A stretch of DNA of 14,327 nt from Alphaproteobacteria bacterium. GTDB taxonomy: Bacteria; Pseudomonadota; Alphaproteobacteria; M2410. Under the pieces are notes generated by a model. The model worked only from the letters and a program-made list of their open reading frames with translations. It was not told the DNA's origin and made no database searches. The DNA is taken from NCBI GenBank assembly GCA_021774955.1, contig JAJFIN010000474.1:1-14327 (forward strand). The letters are read 5' to 3'. This document shows positions 1 to 8,154 of this stretch, one piece after another. Numbering within the stretch: the stretch's first letter is position 1; each line of letters opens with the position of its first letter. The translations under genes and the position numbers were made by a program.

Positions 1-2
1 AT

Positions 3-812
3 ATGCAGCTTGTCGGCGTTGCTTCCCTTAATGTGACCACCCCTTCGGCGCAACAAATGATCCGTGTCGCCCCCTATTCTAGAACAGATCGTACCGCGCC
101 CATTTCGATTACTCTGTCAGACCCTGGACCTTCGTTTCGCAACCACGAGTTTGAAGTTCAGATTTGGCGAAGTGCCGATTTGCTCCCAGGTGGTTTCAGG
201 ACAACCGCCCTATCCGGATACAGCCAAGATTGGCGCTATGCCTTTAAAAGCTCCAGAGATAAATTGGCGATCCAGCGTATTGGACGATTTCCTTTTGACG
301 CCAGTCTCGAGCCACTTGGTGCGCCAGGAAATTATGAAATACGCGTACTCGATGTAACCACCGGCCTGTTCGTTGCACGCGCACCGATCATCCTGCGTGA
401 CCCGGGACCTCCAAGCCTTCCTGCGTCCGCGCTTTATAGATCAAACATCCCTGACGATTGGCCGCACCAAAGCGATGAGAAACGAGGGCTACTGGCTTGG
501 ATGCCACCCAAGGATGAATGCGTCGATCCTGTTTTTGAAACACCTCCGACGCTTGCCATTGTTGACTATTGGCCTCATGACCCGGACACAATTGATGACG
601 ATGAATACCGGACCGCCAGCCATATCTGGCCCGGCTATCCCTATTTTCTTCAAGCCGTTTTTGAAAAAGCGCCTCCGGACGAAACCTACCGGGTAAAGGT
701 CGATGGCAAACGCCGCGTTCGTGTTTTTCGAACTGGGGAAGACCCGAGAATTTATCGCAGTGACATTATTACTTTTGATACCGGCAATACTGGGCAGGAG
801 ATCCAACCATGA
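3..812 (+). CDS. 3' part of an unrecognised beta-rich protein, cut by the left window edge
   Basis: I do not recognise this protein. The frame is open to the window edge. The first ATG has only two bases before it, so no ribosome site can be judged, and there is no signal peptide; this Met is probably internal and the gene probably begins outside the window. The visible 269 residues have no membrane segment. Residues about 30-135 look like a beta-sandwich, ending in a GNYEIRVLD strand followed by FVARAPIIL, a pattern seen in extracellular Ig-like or vWA-associated domains. The rest is rich in Pro, Asp and aromatic residues. Its TGA overlaps the next gene's ATG by 4 bp (ATGA), so the two are translationally coupled and probably work together, most likely in the envelope because the partner is exported. 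Coding status is firm; function is unknown. Confidence 0.8.
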   Translation: MQLVGVASLNVTTPSAQQMIRVAPYSRTDRTAPISITLSDPGPSFRNHEFEVQIWRSADLLPGGFRTTALSGYSQDWRYAFKSSRDKLAIQRIGRFPFDASLEPLGAPGNYEIRVLDVTTGLFVARAPIILRDPGPPSLPASALYRSNIPDDWPHQSDEKRGLLAWMPPKDECVDPVFETPPTLAIVDYWPHDPDTIDDDEYRTASHIWPGYPYFLQAVFEKAPPDETYRVKVDGKRRVRVFRTGEDPRIYRSDIITFDTGNTGQEIQP

Positions 813-3800
813 CTGTGATCAGGCTTTGCCGGTTGCTGTTCGCATTTAGCCTTTTAGGCGCCACGCCCGTCCTCGCTCAACCAAGCGACGAGGCGGCCGT
901 CAGCACAAATGTTGCGGAAACCATCAAAGGCGGTTGGGCTGTCGCCTACGAAGATCAGCATTTAGGGCTTGTCAAAGGCCGTGCCTATTTGGACACTGAA
1001 TTCAATTCCGCGGAGATCACCCTTACTCATCCCAACACCGGTCAAAAAATCAAACTGAAAGCCCGCAGTTTCACCATCAGTGGAACCGAGATCGAGCTCG
1101 TGTTGCCGCCTGGATCACCCAGCGCAAATGGCCCCTTCACTCACATGGGAGACATGGTCTCGACCGATCGATCGACCACCAAATTGAACCTCGGTGATAC
1201 GGAACAGATCATCAGTCTCGGTATTCCGCCAGCACCAGACGGTAGCGTCAAACTCACCCTCACTTACGACCGCGAGACAGACAGTCTTTCAGGCTTTTGG
1301 CATCAGCAGGTGGATGCCGTGAGTGGACAGGCATCGCAAGAATCCGGACGCACTGGTTATTATCGTTTTGGCTCCCAAACTGTCGGTGGTGCCGACATGA
1401 TCGGGAGAGAGGTTTGGCGACGACCACCTCCCATTATCAAAGGTACGTTTGCGATCAAGGATCAGTTCGGTGCAACTTTAGCCGGGCCTAATTTTGCCTA
1501 TCCCTATCCCGGAGGTCGTACCACACCAGCCAACACAACCCACGCGCTACGCCATGTGATGGTTATTGGTAAGTTCTTACCGCAACGTTTTGGAGAAGGC
1601 ACAGAGATCAAGAGCCTTGATGATAAAATTGAATATTCCGTCTACAGATTTGAAAGCTCTTATCAACCACCCCCGCTCGACACCTATTACAGAGACAAAG
1701 GTTTTGAGCGTGTCCTCGAAATGCAAAAAACCGAAAACCCGCCATTCAAATGGGAAAAGAATGACGACGACTTTTTGATTTTACGCGTCAATCTAAAGCC
1801 TGGTGTATTGCCGGGTAGAAAGAAACTGACCATCAACGGTACGCCGACGGAATGGCTGCTGAGGTTCGGGGACCACAAGGCTGAGATTGGGTTTGCACGA
1901 GACAACACGCAAGACTTGCGCGACCGACAGGACATAGACCTGCGTGGTTTGGCCATCGAAACTGAAATGGCTAATTTTGTTTATCAATCTGAGCAGGTTT
2001 ATTTGGAAGTACGTACCGCCGTACCTCTGCCTATGGACAGCGTGCCGGTCATGATTGCGAAGAATGGGAAGTTCCTCAAATTCAACGGCAAACGCGAACT
2101 TACCGCCATAAAATCTTCGAACCCAGATGAGCCGGCGATTTATCGCACGCCCCCCCTCTACCTGATCGACCAGGGTCAGCAATGGATTTATCCGCCCACG
2201 GCATTGACTATTGTCGTCAATCAAAAAGACCAGCTGCAGGCCCAACTTGGCGGTGACCCTGTCCTCAACGTTAGCCCGACATTTGGTCAAGTTTCAGTGT
2301 TGACCAGTCCCACAGATATACGTGGGGCCATCCTGGGCGATTGGACCCAATTGGGTATCTCATGGCCCGAGGCTGTCTATCGTGCGGCTAAATGCGCCAA
2401 TGTCGATGACTTGGACAGGATCACCGATGTCAATGCTTTAACGAGGGAGGAGGCTGACTATTTTTCGGATGCGGTTATCACGACGCTTTTTTCGAATGCC
2501 CCGTCGATCCTCACAACGCGGATCAAAGTCGGAGAGCATGCCGGGATGATCATGTTGCGTCAGATGATTGTCGATCTGATGAAACAATCACTCCCCCTTT
2601 ATGAAAAACCACTCACCGATAAACAAATACTGGCCTTGCGTGCCCGGCTCAGAAACGCCGTAAAATATAGCGATATCGCGTTGGAAAAAATGAAGGTCGT
2701 AGGCCCTGATGGCAGGCTTGGCTCATTTGATATCAGCTTTTATCCCACTCTTCTTGAACAGCTGTATGACTTGAAGGGTGAGAAACGAACAGCTTACCAA
2801 ATCTCGTCCATGAGAGAGGCGCGACAAAAACTCGTTGTCGCAATGAAGGCCTCTATCCAACGGGCAGAAAGCGTCACCGAATGCGATGTTCATGCCATGA
2901 CCTATCTTACTGGCTTCAGCATGCAAGGCGTGCAATTGCGCGCCAATGATGCCTTGATGAAGTTGAAGGAGGTAACCGACACTTTCCCTGGTGTTGACAA
3001 TCAACCCGTCACAATGATGCGGAGGGTTTGGGTTCCAGATCGCCAAGCCCGAGCTCGGGTTTCAAATGTAGCGCTTGTTGCTGAAACTCTACGCGCGCAA
3101 GAAGGCTTGAGTAATAGTGAGTGGAATTCTTATTTTTTGACTGTAGCGCTTCTTAGTTTTCCCCTTAATTTTACCAGCATCGAGGTATTGCTCGCTGCTG
3201 TTCTAATCATCGATGTAACAGATTTCGGCGTTAATCTTTACCAAGAGGGTACTCAGCAATATGGCGAAGAGGTCGAACTTAAATTTGCCAAAGGCGCGGC
3301 GGCGCTTATCGGAACACGCCGTTACAACCGCGCCGCTGAAAGAGACAAGCCGTGGTTTGTAAGCGCCTTTAAAATCCTCATGTCAACTGCACAGGTTGTT
3401 GGTTCGTCGGCTGATTTTGTGACATCCGGGCTCGCAGCGCGATCTGTGGAGCGCGGACAGGAGCTTGCTGCTGCCTTAAGAACTAGAACTGGAGAAGGAA
3501 ACGAAGCTATTAGGCGCTTGCCACAATCACAACGACAAGATCTCATGAGCGCCGTCGTCCATGCCCGCCGCCTTGAAGAGAACATTGGCCGCGCAGCAAT
3601 GGAGACGCAGGAATTAGCAGCGCTTCGTTTTTCCGACCTTGTCGAATCCGGTGAGTTTGCGGCTTCGGCTAGTCGAGCCGCGACCAAGCCTTGGTGGGCA
3701 CAAAGCCTGGATGACGCCGCCTTTAGGCGTCTTGATGACATGATCGGACGCGATGACATCATCCGCCTGGTTAAGGACAATACAGCGGAGATGGGTCGCC

Positions 3801-4699
3801 TGTTAACGGATGACGACGCCATTACGATCCTTCGGTTACCACAGAAAGATATCAACTCGTTCAAGAAAGCGGTTCAAAAATATAAAGACCGAGCCCCGAC
3901 CCGCGGCCCTGAATTTGTCAGGCAAGCCCACCCCTCGACTGGAAATCCCGAAGGGTTGCACTTTGGCGATATTGGATTGTCGGCGCGCGGTGGAATGCAG
4001 ACCGCCGACATGCGGGTTTATCACGGGATTGACAATGACGGACCGATGGTTGGCTATTTTACCCGCGGACGGGTAGCGGATGATGTTTTCAATACGGGTA
4101 AAGACTTTTTTGTCTTTGACACGGCTCAGACCTTTCGCCAGATGCAATTGGCAGGTAAACCGCCTGGCCCGGTCACCCATGCACCGGGACCCCGCTGGAT
4201 TAACGATGTAAGGGTCCCTCTACGCGATAACGCGCCAGGTGTTCCTTTTGTCATGTTTAGCAATATGCGGACGTACCAAGCGCTTGGTTTTAACTTTGCC
4301 GACCCGAACCTCGCGGGGATCATGCTGAAAAATGTGCAAAGCGCGAACACCGCAGGCCAACTTCATTGGTTGCGCCACGCCTACCCCGAAAAGAGTGTGA
4401 GCGAACTTTTCCGATATACGCAATCATATCGATATGCGCAGAACACAGCAGAGCAACTCGGGTTTAAAATCTCAAATGTGGAGGTGCGGGGTGTCGTTCC
4501 CAGTGATGGCGGCGGCATTGTTATTACCGAACAACTCAAGCGGCTCGTCGACGGCCCTTGGTTTGAACCGGGGCGCGCGCGAACTGCGGCAGAGGCTGCC
4601 GCTGCCAGACAAGATTTTATCAAGACCTATCGCGTGGCTGACGCCCCGGATATCCCCATATCTTTTGATGTTTATTTGAAATTTCAACGGATCAACTGA
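809..4699 (+). CDS. Large exported protein of unknown function (1296 aa) with a central hydrophobic segment
   Basis: I cannot assign a family. The N-terminus is a clear Sec signal peptide: basic start (R5, R8), hydrophobic core at 9-18, and a likely cut after VLA at 21-23. Residues about 40-250 look beta-rich, with GLVKGRAYLD and ITLTHPNTGQ strands. Residues about 560-760 look helical. A hydrophobic stretch at about 775-801 (YFLTVALLSF, then VLLAAVLIID, interrupted by E792) could be a transmembrane helix or hairpin. An Arg/Ala/Glu-rich probably helical region follows at about 860-960. The last 330 residues are Gly/Pro/Asp-rich and look globular. The start is fixed by the 4-bp ATGA overlap with the gene before it and by the signal peptide. 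The layout (long beta region, hydrophobic segment, globular C-terminus) loosely recalls large secreted effectors or surface proteins, but no catalytic motif is visible, so that is only a guess. It is the last gene of its operon. Confidence 0.85.
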   Translation: MTVIRLCRLLFAFSLLGATPVLAQPSDEAAVSTNVAETIKGGWAVAYEDQHLGLVKGRAYLDTEFNSAEITLTHPNTGQKIKLKARSFTISGTEIELVLPPGSPSANGPFTHMGDMVSTDRSTTKLNLGDTEQIISLGIPPAPDGSVKLTLTYDRETDSLSGFWHQQVDAVSGQASQESGRTGYYRFGSQTVGGADMIGREVWRRPPPIIKGTFAIKDQFGATLAGPNFAYPYPGGRTTPANTTHALRHVMVIGKFLPQRFGEGTEIKSLDDKIEYSVYRFESSYQPPPLDTYYRDKGFERVLEMQKTENPPFKWEKNDDDFLILRVNLKPGVLPGRKKLTINGTPTEWLLRFGDHKAEIGFARDNTQDLRDRQDIDLRGLAIETEMANFVYQSEQVYLEVRTAVPLPMDSVPVMIAKNGKFLKFNGKRELTAIKSSNPDEPAIYRTPPLYLIDQGQQWIYPPTALTIVVNQKDQLQAQLGGDPVLNVSPTFGQVSVLTSPTDIRGAILGDWTQLGISWPEAVYRAAKCANVDDLDRITDVNALTREEADYFSDAVITTLFSNAPSILTTRIKVGEHAGMIMLRQMIVDLMKQSLPLYEKPLTDKQILALRARLRNAVKYSDIALEKMKVVGPDGRLGSFDISFYPTLLEQLYDLKGEKRTAYQISSMREARQKLVVAMKASIQRAESVTECDVHAMTYLTGFSMQGVQLRANDALMKLKEVTDTFPGVDNQPVTMMRRVWVPDRQARARVSNVALVAETLRAQEGLSNSEWNSYFLTVALLSFPLNFTSIEVLLAAVLIIDVTDFGVNLYQEGTQQYGEEVELKFAKGAAALIGTRRYNRAAERDKPWFVSAFKILMSTAQVVGSSADFVTSGLAARSVERGQELAAALRTRTGEGNEAIRRLPQSQRQDLMSAVVHARRLEENIGRAAMETQELAALRFSDLVESGEFAASASRAATKPWWAQSLDDAAFRRLDDMIGRDDIIRLVKDNTAEMGRLLTDDDAITILRLPQKDINSFKKAVQKYKDRAPTRGPEFVRQAHPSTGNPEGLHFGDIGLSARGGMQTADMRVYHGIDNDGPMVGYFTRGRVADDVFNTGKDFFVFDTAQTFRQMQLAGKPPGPVTHAPGPRWINDVRVPLRDNAPGVPFVMFSNMRTYQALGFNFADPNLAGIMLKNVQSANTAGQLHWLRHAYPEKSVSELFRYTQSYRYAQNTAEQLGFKISNVEVRGVVPSDGGGIVITEQLKRLVDGPWFEPGRARTAAEAAAARQDFIKTYRVADAPDIPISFDVYLKFQRIN

Positions 4700-4712
4700 C
4701 AGCCCTTGTCAG
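4696..4712 (+). other. Perfect 6-bp stem-loop overlapping the stop codon of the giant gene
   Basis: CTGACA (4696-4701) and TGTCAG (4707-4712) are exact reverse complements around a 5-base loop, GCCCT. The left arm contains the TGA stop. No T-run follows, so it is not a standard intrinsic terminator; it might stabilise the 3' end of the mRNA, or be chance. Confidence 0.3.
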
Positions 4713-4789
4713 GAGCAGGCCTGGATGATCTCATCGAGAGGGTGTTAAAATAAGTTGTTTCCAGCAGCCGCAAGAAGGAAAATGAGAGC

Positions 4790-5149
4790 ATGTCAGAGCC
4801 CGAACGCCAGCATCATTCAATCAACTATATCGAATTGCCACTCCAAGAATATGAGGCAACAAAACAGTTTTACAACGGTGTGTTTGGTTGGGAGTTTCAG
4901 GAATGGGGACCTGACTATCTGAGTTTCTCTGGTGCCGGTATTGATGGTGGTTTCAATGGCGAGGCCCAGCCCTCTGAATCGGAATATGGGGTCCTTGTTG
5001 TCCTCTACTCAAATGACCTTGCGGCAAGCGTTAAAGCTGTTGAAAAAGCTGGCGGTGCTATTGCAAAACCCATTTACGAATTTCCAGGTGGTCGGCGTTT
5101 TCACTTTGTCGATCCCAATGGATCGGAACTGGCTGTTTGGTCTGAATAG
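4790..5149 (+). CDS. VOC family (glyoxalase/bleomycin-resistance fold) protein
   Basis: A 119-residue single-module VOC protein, the usual size for the family. Seen in the sequence: an opening beta strand INYIELPL at about 11-18; the helix-and-turn signature FYNGVFGWEF at about 27-36, typical of one VOC subgroup; and the closing strand with DPNGSELAVW, whose Glu is a usual metal ligand position. VOC proteins bind a divalent metal and act as lyases, dioxygenases or binding proteins; the substrate cannot be read from sequence. It is probably cytosolic, with no signal peptide. The ATG is preceded by a purine-rich AAGGAAAATGAGAGC stretch as a modest ribosome site. An SRPBCC gene follows about 10 bp after the stop, suggesting co-transcription. 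Confidence 0.85.
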   Translation: MSEPERQHHSINYIELPLQEYEATKQFYNGVFGWEFQEWGPDYLSFSGAGIDGGFNGEAQPSESEYGVLVVLYSNDLAASVKAVEKAGGAIAKPIYEFPGGRRFHFVDPNGSELAVWSE

Positions 5150-5159
5150 GCAATCACTG

Positions 5160-5663
5160 GTGAAGCCACACGAAGATCGAGATCATCCCATCCACCGTCG
5201 CTACCGGCAAGGATCCATTTTTCCTTATGAGATCAGTGCGCGTGCAGAAATTGCCGCGCCGATTGATGTTGCGTGGCAGGCGCTTGTTGATTTTGAGCAC
5301 TATGGTGAGTGGAACACCTTCACTCCGAAGGTTAAAACCGATCTTGAAGTCGGCTCGCCAGTACAACTTCATGTGGTTATGCCGCGCCGCTCAAGCAGTG
5401 TGCGGACCGAGTGCCTCAATCTGGTTGAGCCAGGTAAGATCATCTGTTGGGGCATGCATCTTGGCCACCCTCTTCTGTTATGCGCCAATCGTTGGCAAAT
5501 ATTGAATGAGCTAGATAACGGTCGCACCCAATATCTGACTGTCGATAAGGTCAGCGGCCTGTTGGTGCCACTTCTCTTAGCACTCTATGGAAGACCGATG
5601 CGCCTTGGCTTTCAGTCCGTAGCTGATAATTTAAAACACTGGGTCGAATCAAAACGCGTGTGA
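5160..5663 (+). CDS. SRPBCC (START-like) family protein
   Basis: A protein of about 167 residues with an SRPBCC fold signature: AEIAAPIDVAWQ, then DFEHYGEWN, TPKV, and a C-terminal amphipathic helix including MRLGFQSVADNL. The family (polyketide cyclase/START-like) forms a deep hydrophobic pocket that binds lipids or aromatic compounds. The open frame reaches back to 4932, inside the VOC gene, but the SRPBCC fold begins only at about 5225. I chose GTG 5160, 10 bp after the VOC stop with a weak AGG about 9 bases upstream. The alternative is ATG 5118, which overlaps the VOC gene by 32 bp and has no visible ribosome site. A loop with PLLLALYGRP could contact membrane or ligand. Placement directly after the VOC gene and before the DUF1214/sulfotransferase group suggests a ligand-binding role in the same pathway (inference). 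Confidence 0.8.
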   Translation: MKPHEDRDHPIHRRYRQGSIFPYEISARAEIAAPIDVAWQALVDFEHYGEWNTFTPKVKTDLEVGSPVQLHVVMPRRSSSVRTECLNLVEPGKIICWGMHLGHPLLLCANRWQILNELDNGRTQYLTVDKVSGLLVPLLLALYGRPMRLGFQSVADNLKHWVESKRV

Positions 5664-5702
5664 GAATACCCGCGCGTTTGACGACCGATGGGAGGTTGGG
5701 TG

Positions 5703-6884
5703 ATGAGAAAGCTTGCGATTGGATTGCTCGGGCTGTTCCGTAAGGGGTCTCTCGCCTGGTACCGATTGCGTGGCCAGACGTTCGATGACATCGCCGAACA
5801 ACGCATCGTCTCGGGCAAAGCCTGGGAAGAGTTTTGCGATACGCTGAAGGCTGCCGGCGCCTCGCTTTCTTTTCCGGGAACCCCGCGCGATCCGTTCAAC
5901 CAGGCAGAGGGTTATCGTTATTTGACCCGCCTCACGCGCGCCGGCCTTGAAGCGTTCATCGAGTATGCCGACCCGAATGCCCCGGTCATTCACCGCGTGG
6001 CCCATGAGACGGTGAAACTTGGCGCGGACAATCCGGATAATTATTATCAGACCGCCTCTATCAATGGCGCCTGGGATTACGAGATCATTGGACAGCGCAA
6101 TACGATCCACGGTCTTTCCTTTGGCACGCAAATTGGGCATTACGGTCAAGGCCGCGGCATGCCGCCAACGGGATTTCTCGATGCCAATGATATCGACGTG
6201 GCGGAAGATGGCTCATTCAAAATTATTTTGAGCAGCCAGGAGCAACCCGGCAATTGGCTGTCCATGACACCTGAAAGCGGCACCCTGATCATTCGCCAGA
6301 CTTACCTTGACCGCAGCACAGAGATGCCCGCCGCGCTTGAGATCAACCGCATTGGCGCTGGCGGCCAACCCGGCCATGTCACGCCCGCTCTTATCGATGA
6401 GGGACTAAAGAGCGCCAGCACGATCGTGGCTGGCGCGTCGTTGATGTTTGCCAAATGGGCACGGGATTTTCAAAAACATTCGAATGAATTGCCGATGTTC
6501 GACCAGGAGACTTCCAATCAGGCGGGTGGCGACCCAAACATCACCTATTATCATAGCCATTGGGCACTGGCCGAAGATGAAGCGCTGGTGATCGATGCCA
6601 TGCCGCCTCACTGCGATCATTGGAATTTTCAACTGAATAATTACTGGATGGAAAGCCTCGACTACCGCTATTACACCATCCACACCAACAAGCATCTGGC
6701 GACCTACAGAGACAATGGCTCGGTTCGCATTGTCATTGCGCACGAAAATCCCGGCGTGCCCAATTGGATCAACACCGTCGGCCATTCGTCGGGTACGATG
6801 TGCTTTCGCTGGATACGGGCAAGCGAAAAACCTCAACCTCAGACCCGCGTGATAAAACTTGCTGATGTTAAGGAGCTTGCCTGA
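5703..6884 (+). CDS. DUF1214 domain-containing protein
   Basis: A 393-residue protein with an N-terminal region of unknown fold (SINGAWDYEI at about 117) and a C-terminal DUF1214-like part from about residue 300: HWNFQLNNYW, later DNGSVRIVI, then PNWINTVGHS. This matches the family pattern of an aromatic strand, a polar turn, an N/D-G-S strand and a P-NW motif. DUF1214 proteins have no settled biochemical role. They are found in lipid and steroid-degrading bacteria, often near sulfotransferases, as here. The start is ATG 5703 because GGAGG at 5691-5695 sits 7 bases upstream; the in-frame ATG 5688 lies before that site and is less likely. No convincing signal peptide; the short hydrophobic start LAIGLLGLF could be a weak membrane contact. 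The sulfotransferase gene begins 4 bp after its stop. Confidence 0.82.
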   Translation: MRKLAIGLLGLFRKGSLAWYRLRGQTFDDIAEQRIVSGKAWEEFCDTLKAAGASLSFPGTPRDPFNQAEGYRYLTRLTRAGLEAFIEYADPNAPVIHRVAHETVKLGADNPDNYYQTASINGAWDYEIIGQRNTIHGLSFGTQIGHYGQGRGMPPTGFLDANDIDVAEDGSFKIILSSQEQPGNWLSMTPESGTLIIRQTYLDRSTEMPAALEINRIGAGGQPGHVTPALIDEGLKSASTIVAGASLMFAKWARDFQKHSNELPMFDQETSNQAGGDPNITYYHSHWALAEDEALVIDAMPPHCDHWNFQLNNYWMESLDYRYYTIHTNKHLATYRDNGSVRIVIAHENPGVPNWINTVGHSSGTMCFRWIRASEKPQPQTRVIKLADVKELA

Positions 6885-6888
6885 ATTT

Positions 6889-8154
6889 ATGAGCGCACAT
6901 CCCTACACAAATCATCCGTGGCCGATCAATTTACTCAACGCGCTTCGACCTGCGCTCAATGCTGCCCATTTATTACCGCCGCTTGAGCGCGACGCACTCG
7001 TCCGTAAGGCAAAGAAAAAAACCGGGTTAGATGACTTCGGCGATGAGTGGTTTTTTGAACCACTTGATGTACTTATCAAATCGATCACTGAGGAGGCGGC
7101 TCTCAGTGCGCTTGGCCACACCATCATGCACAAGCGGCTGCTTGATGCCTTGATGACACGCTTACGCGCTGAGCAATTGTTCAAACAACATCCTGAAATC
7201 CTGGACATTGATATCGGCCATACTTTCGTCATTGCCGGTTTGCAGCGAACCGGTACGACCCTACTCCATCGCTTGCTTGGGTCTAACCCAAACGCGCGCG
7301 CCTCACTCTCTTGGGAAGCACTCAATCCAACGCGGTTACCAAATGAGACAAAAGGAGATCCATCTGGGCGCATTAAGCAGGCAAAGATCGCTCAGAAAAG
7401 TCTTGCCTATATTGCACCGACCTTCTTCGCCATTCACCCGGTTGAATATGATATGCCGGAGGAAGATGTATTGTTTCTCGATCTCTCATTCATGAGCCAA
7501 TCGGCTGAGGCGACCATGCGCGTGCCAACCTATGCCCGCTGGCTCGAAACGCGAGATTCAACGCCAGCTTATGAATACTTGAAGAAAATGATGCAGTTGT
7601 TGCATTGGCAGAACCCCTGCCAGAGCACCGTGCTGAAGTCGCCCCACCACATGGAATATATCGACACGGTCCTGAAAGTGTTTCCACATTCTACGATCAT
7701 ACAAACCCATCGTGACCCGCAAAAAACCATGCCGTCTTTTATCAGCATGGTTTGTCATGGCGCGGGTGTTTTCAGCGACACTGTTTTACCTCAAGAAATA
7801 TCAAACCATTGGCAGCGCAAAGTCAGAAGGTTGATCGATCTCTCAATGGCCGTTCGGGATCGGGAAGGCGAAGAGAAATTTATCGACGTCTCGTACTACA
7901 ATTTGACCGACGATCCCATCGGTGAGCTACGACGCATTTATGCAAAGGCGTTCGTCCCTTTCAATGAAGAGGCGGAGCAATGTGCGCGGAGGCTTTTAGA
8001 GCGTCAGATTAAAAATAAATATGGCCGCCATATCTATGATGCCGAAGAGTTCGGCATGTCGCACGATCAAATTGAACAGGATTTTGGTTCTTATCGCGAT
8101 CACTATGCCATACCCGACGAAGCCACTATGACACCGGAGGAACCCACTTTGTGA
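6889..8154 (+). CDS. Sulfotransferase family protein (PAPS-dependent type)
   Basis: A 421-residue cytosolic enzyme of the sulfotransferase superfamily. The 5'-phosphosulfate-binding loop GLQRTGTTLLHRLL lies at about residues 116-129. The 3'-phosphate region is around VLKSPHHMEY (about 247) and HRDPQKTMPSF (about 274). The family transfers a sulfo group from PAPS to hydroxyl or amino groups of small hydrophobic acceptors. The extended length and internal insert fit the bacterial Sulfotransfer_3-type branch seen in actinobacteria and proteobacteria. I prefer ATG 6889, 4 bp after the previous stop, with AAGGAG at 6870-6875 (a rather long 13-base spacing). The open frame extends to TTG 6859 and also has ATG 6865 inside the previous gene. 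It overlaps the following SDR gene by 4 bp, which argues for coupled synthesis of the two enzymes. Confidence 0.88.
   Translation: MSAHPYTNHPWPINLLNALRPALNAAHLLPPLERDALVRKAKKKTGLDDFGDEWFFEPLDVLIKSITEEAALSALGHTIMHKRLLDALMTRLRAEQLFKQHPEILDIDIGHTFVIAGLQRTGTTLLHRLLGSNPNARASLSWEALNPTRLPNETKGDPSGRIKQAKIAQKSLAYIAPTFFAIHPVEYDMPEEDVLFLDLSFMSQSAEATMRVPTYARWLETRDSTPAYEYLKKMMQLLHWQNPCQSTVLKSPHHMEYIDTVLKVFPHSTIIQTHRDPQKTMPSFISMVCHGAGVFSDTVLPQEISNHWQRKVRRLIDLSMAVRDREGEEKFIDVSYYNLTDDPIGELRRIYAKAFVPFNEEAEQCARRLLERQIKNKYGRHIYDAEEFGMSHDQIEQDFGSYRDHYAIPDEATMTPEEPTL

Noticed and set aside
1793..2290. Minus-strand open frame of 165 codons inside the giant gene
   Set aside because: It is antisense to a continuous coding frame that starts with a signal peptide, and no motif or ribosome site supports it.
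3322..3864. Minus-strand open frame of 180 codons inside the giant gene
   Set aside because: Ser/Arg/Ala-rich composition typical of an antisense shadow, with no domain.
4706..4751. TTGTCA and TAAAAT as a promoter for the VOC gene
   Set aside because: Both boxes look reasonable alone, but they are 34 bases apart, far from the 16-18 needed.
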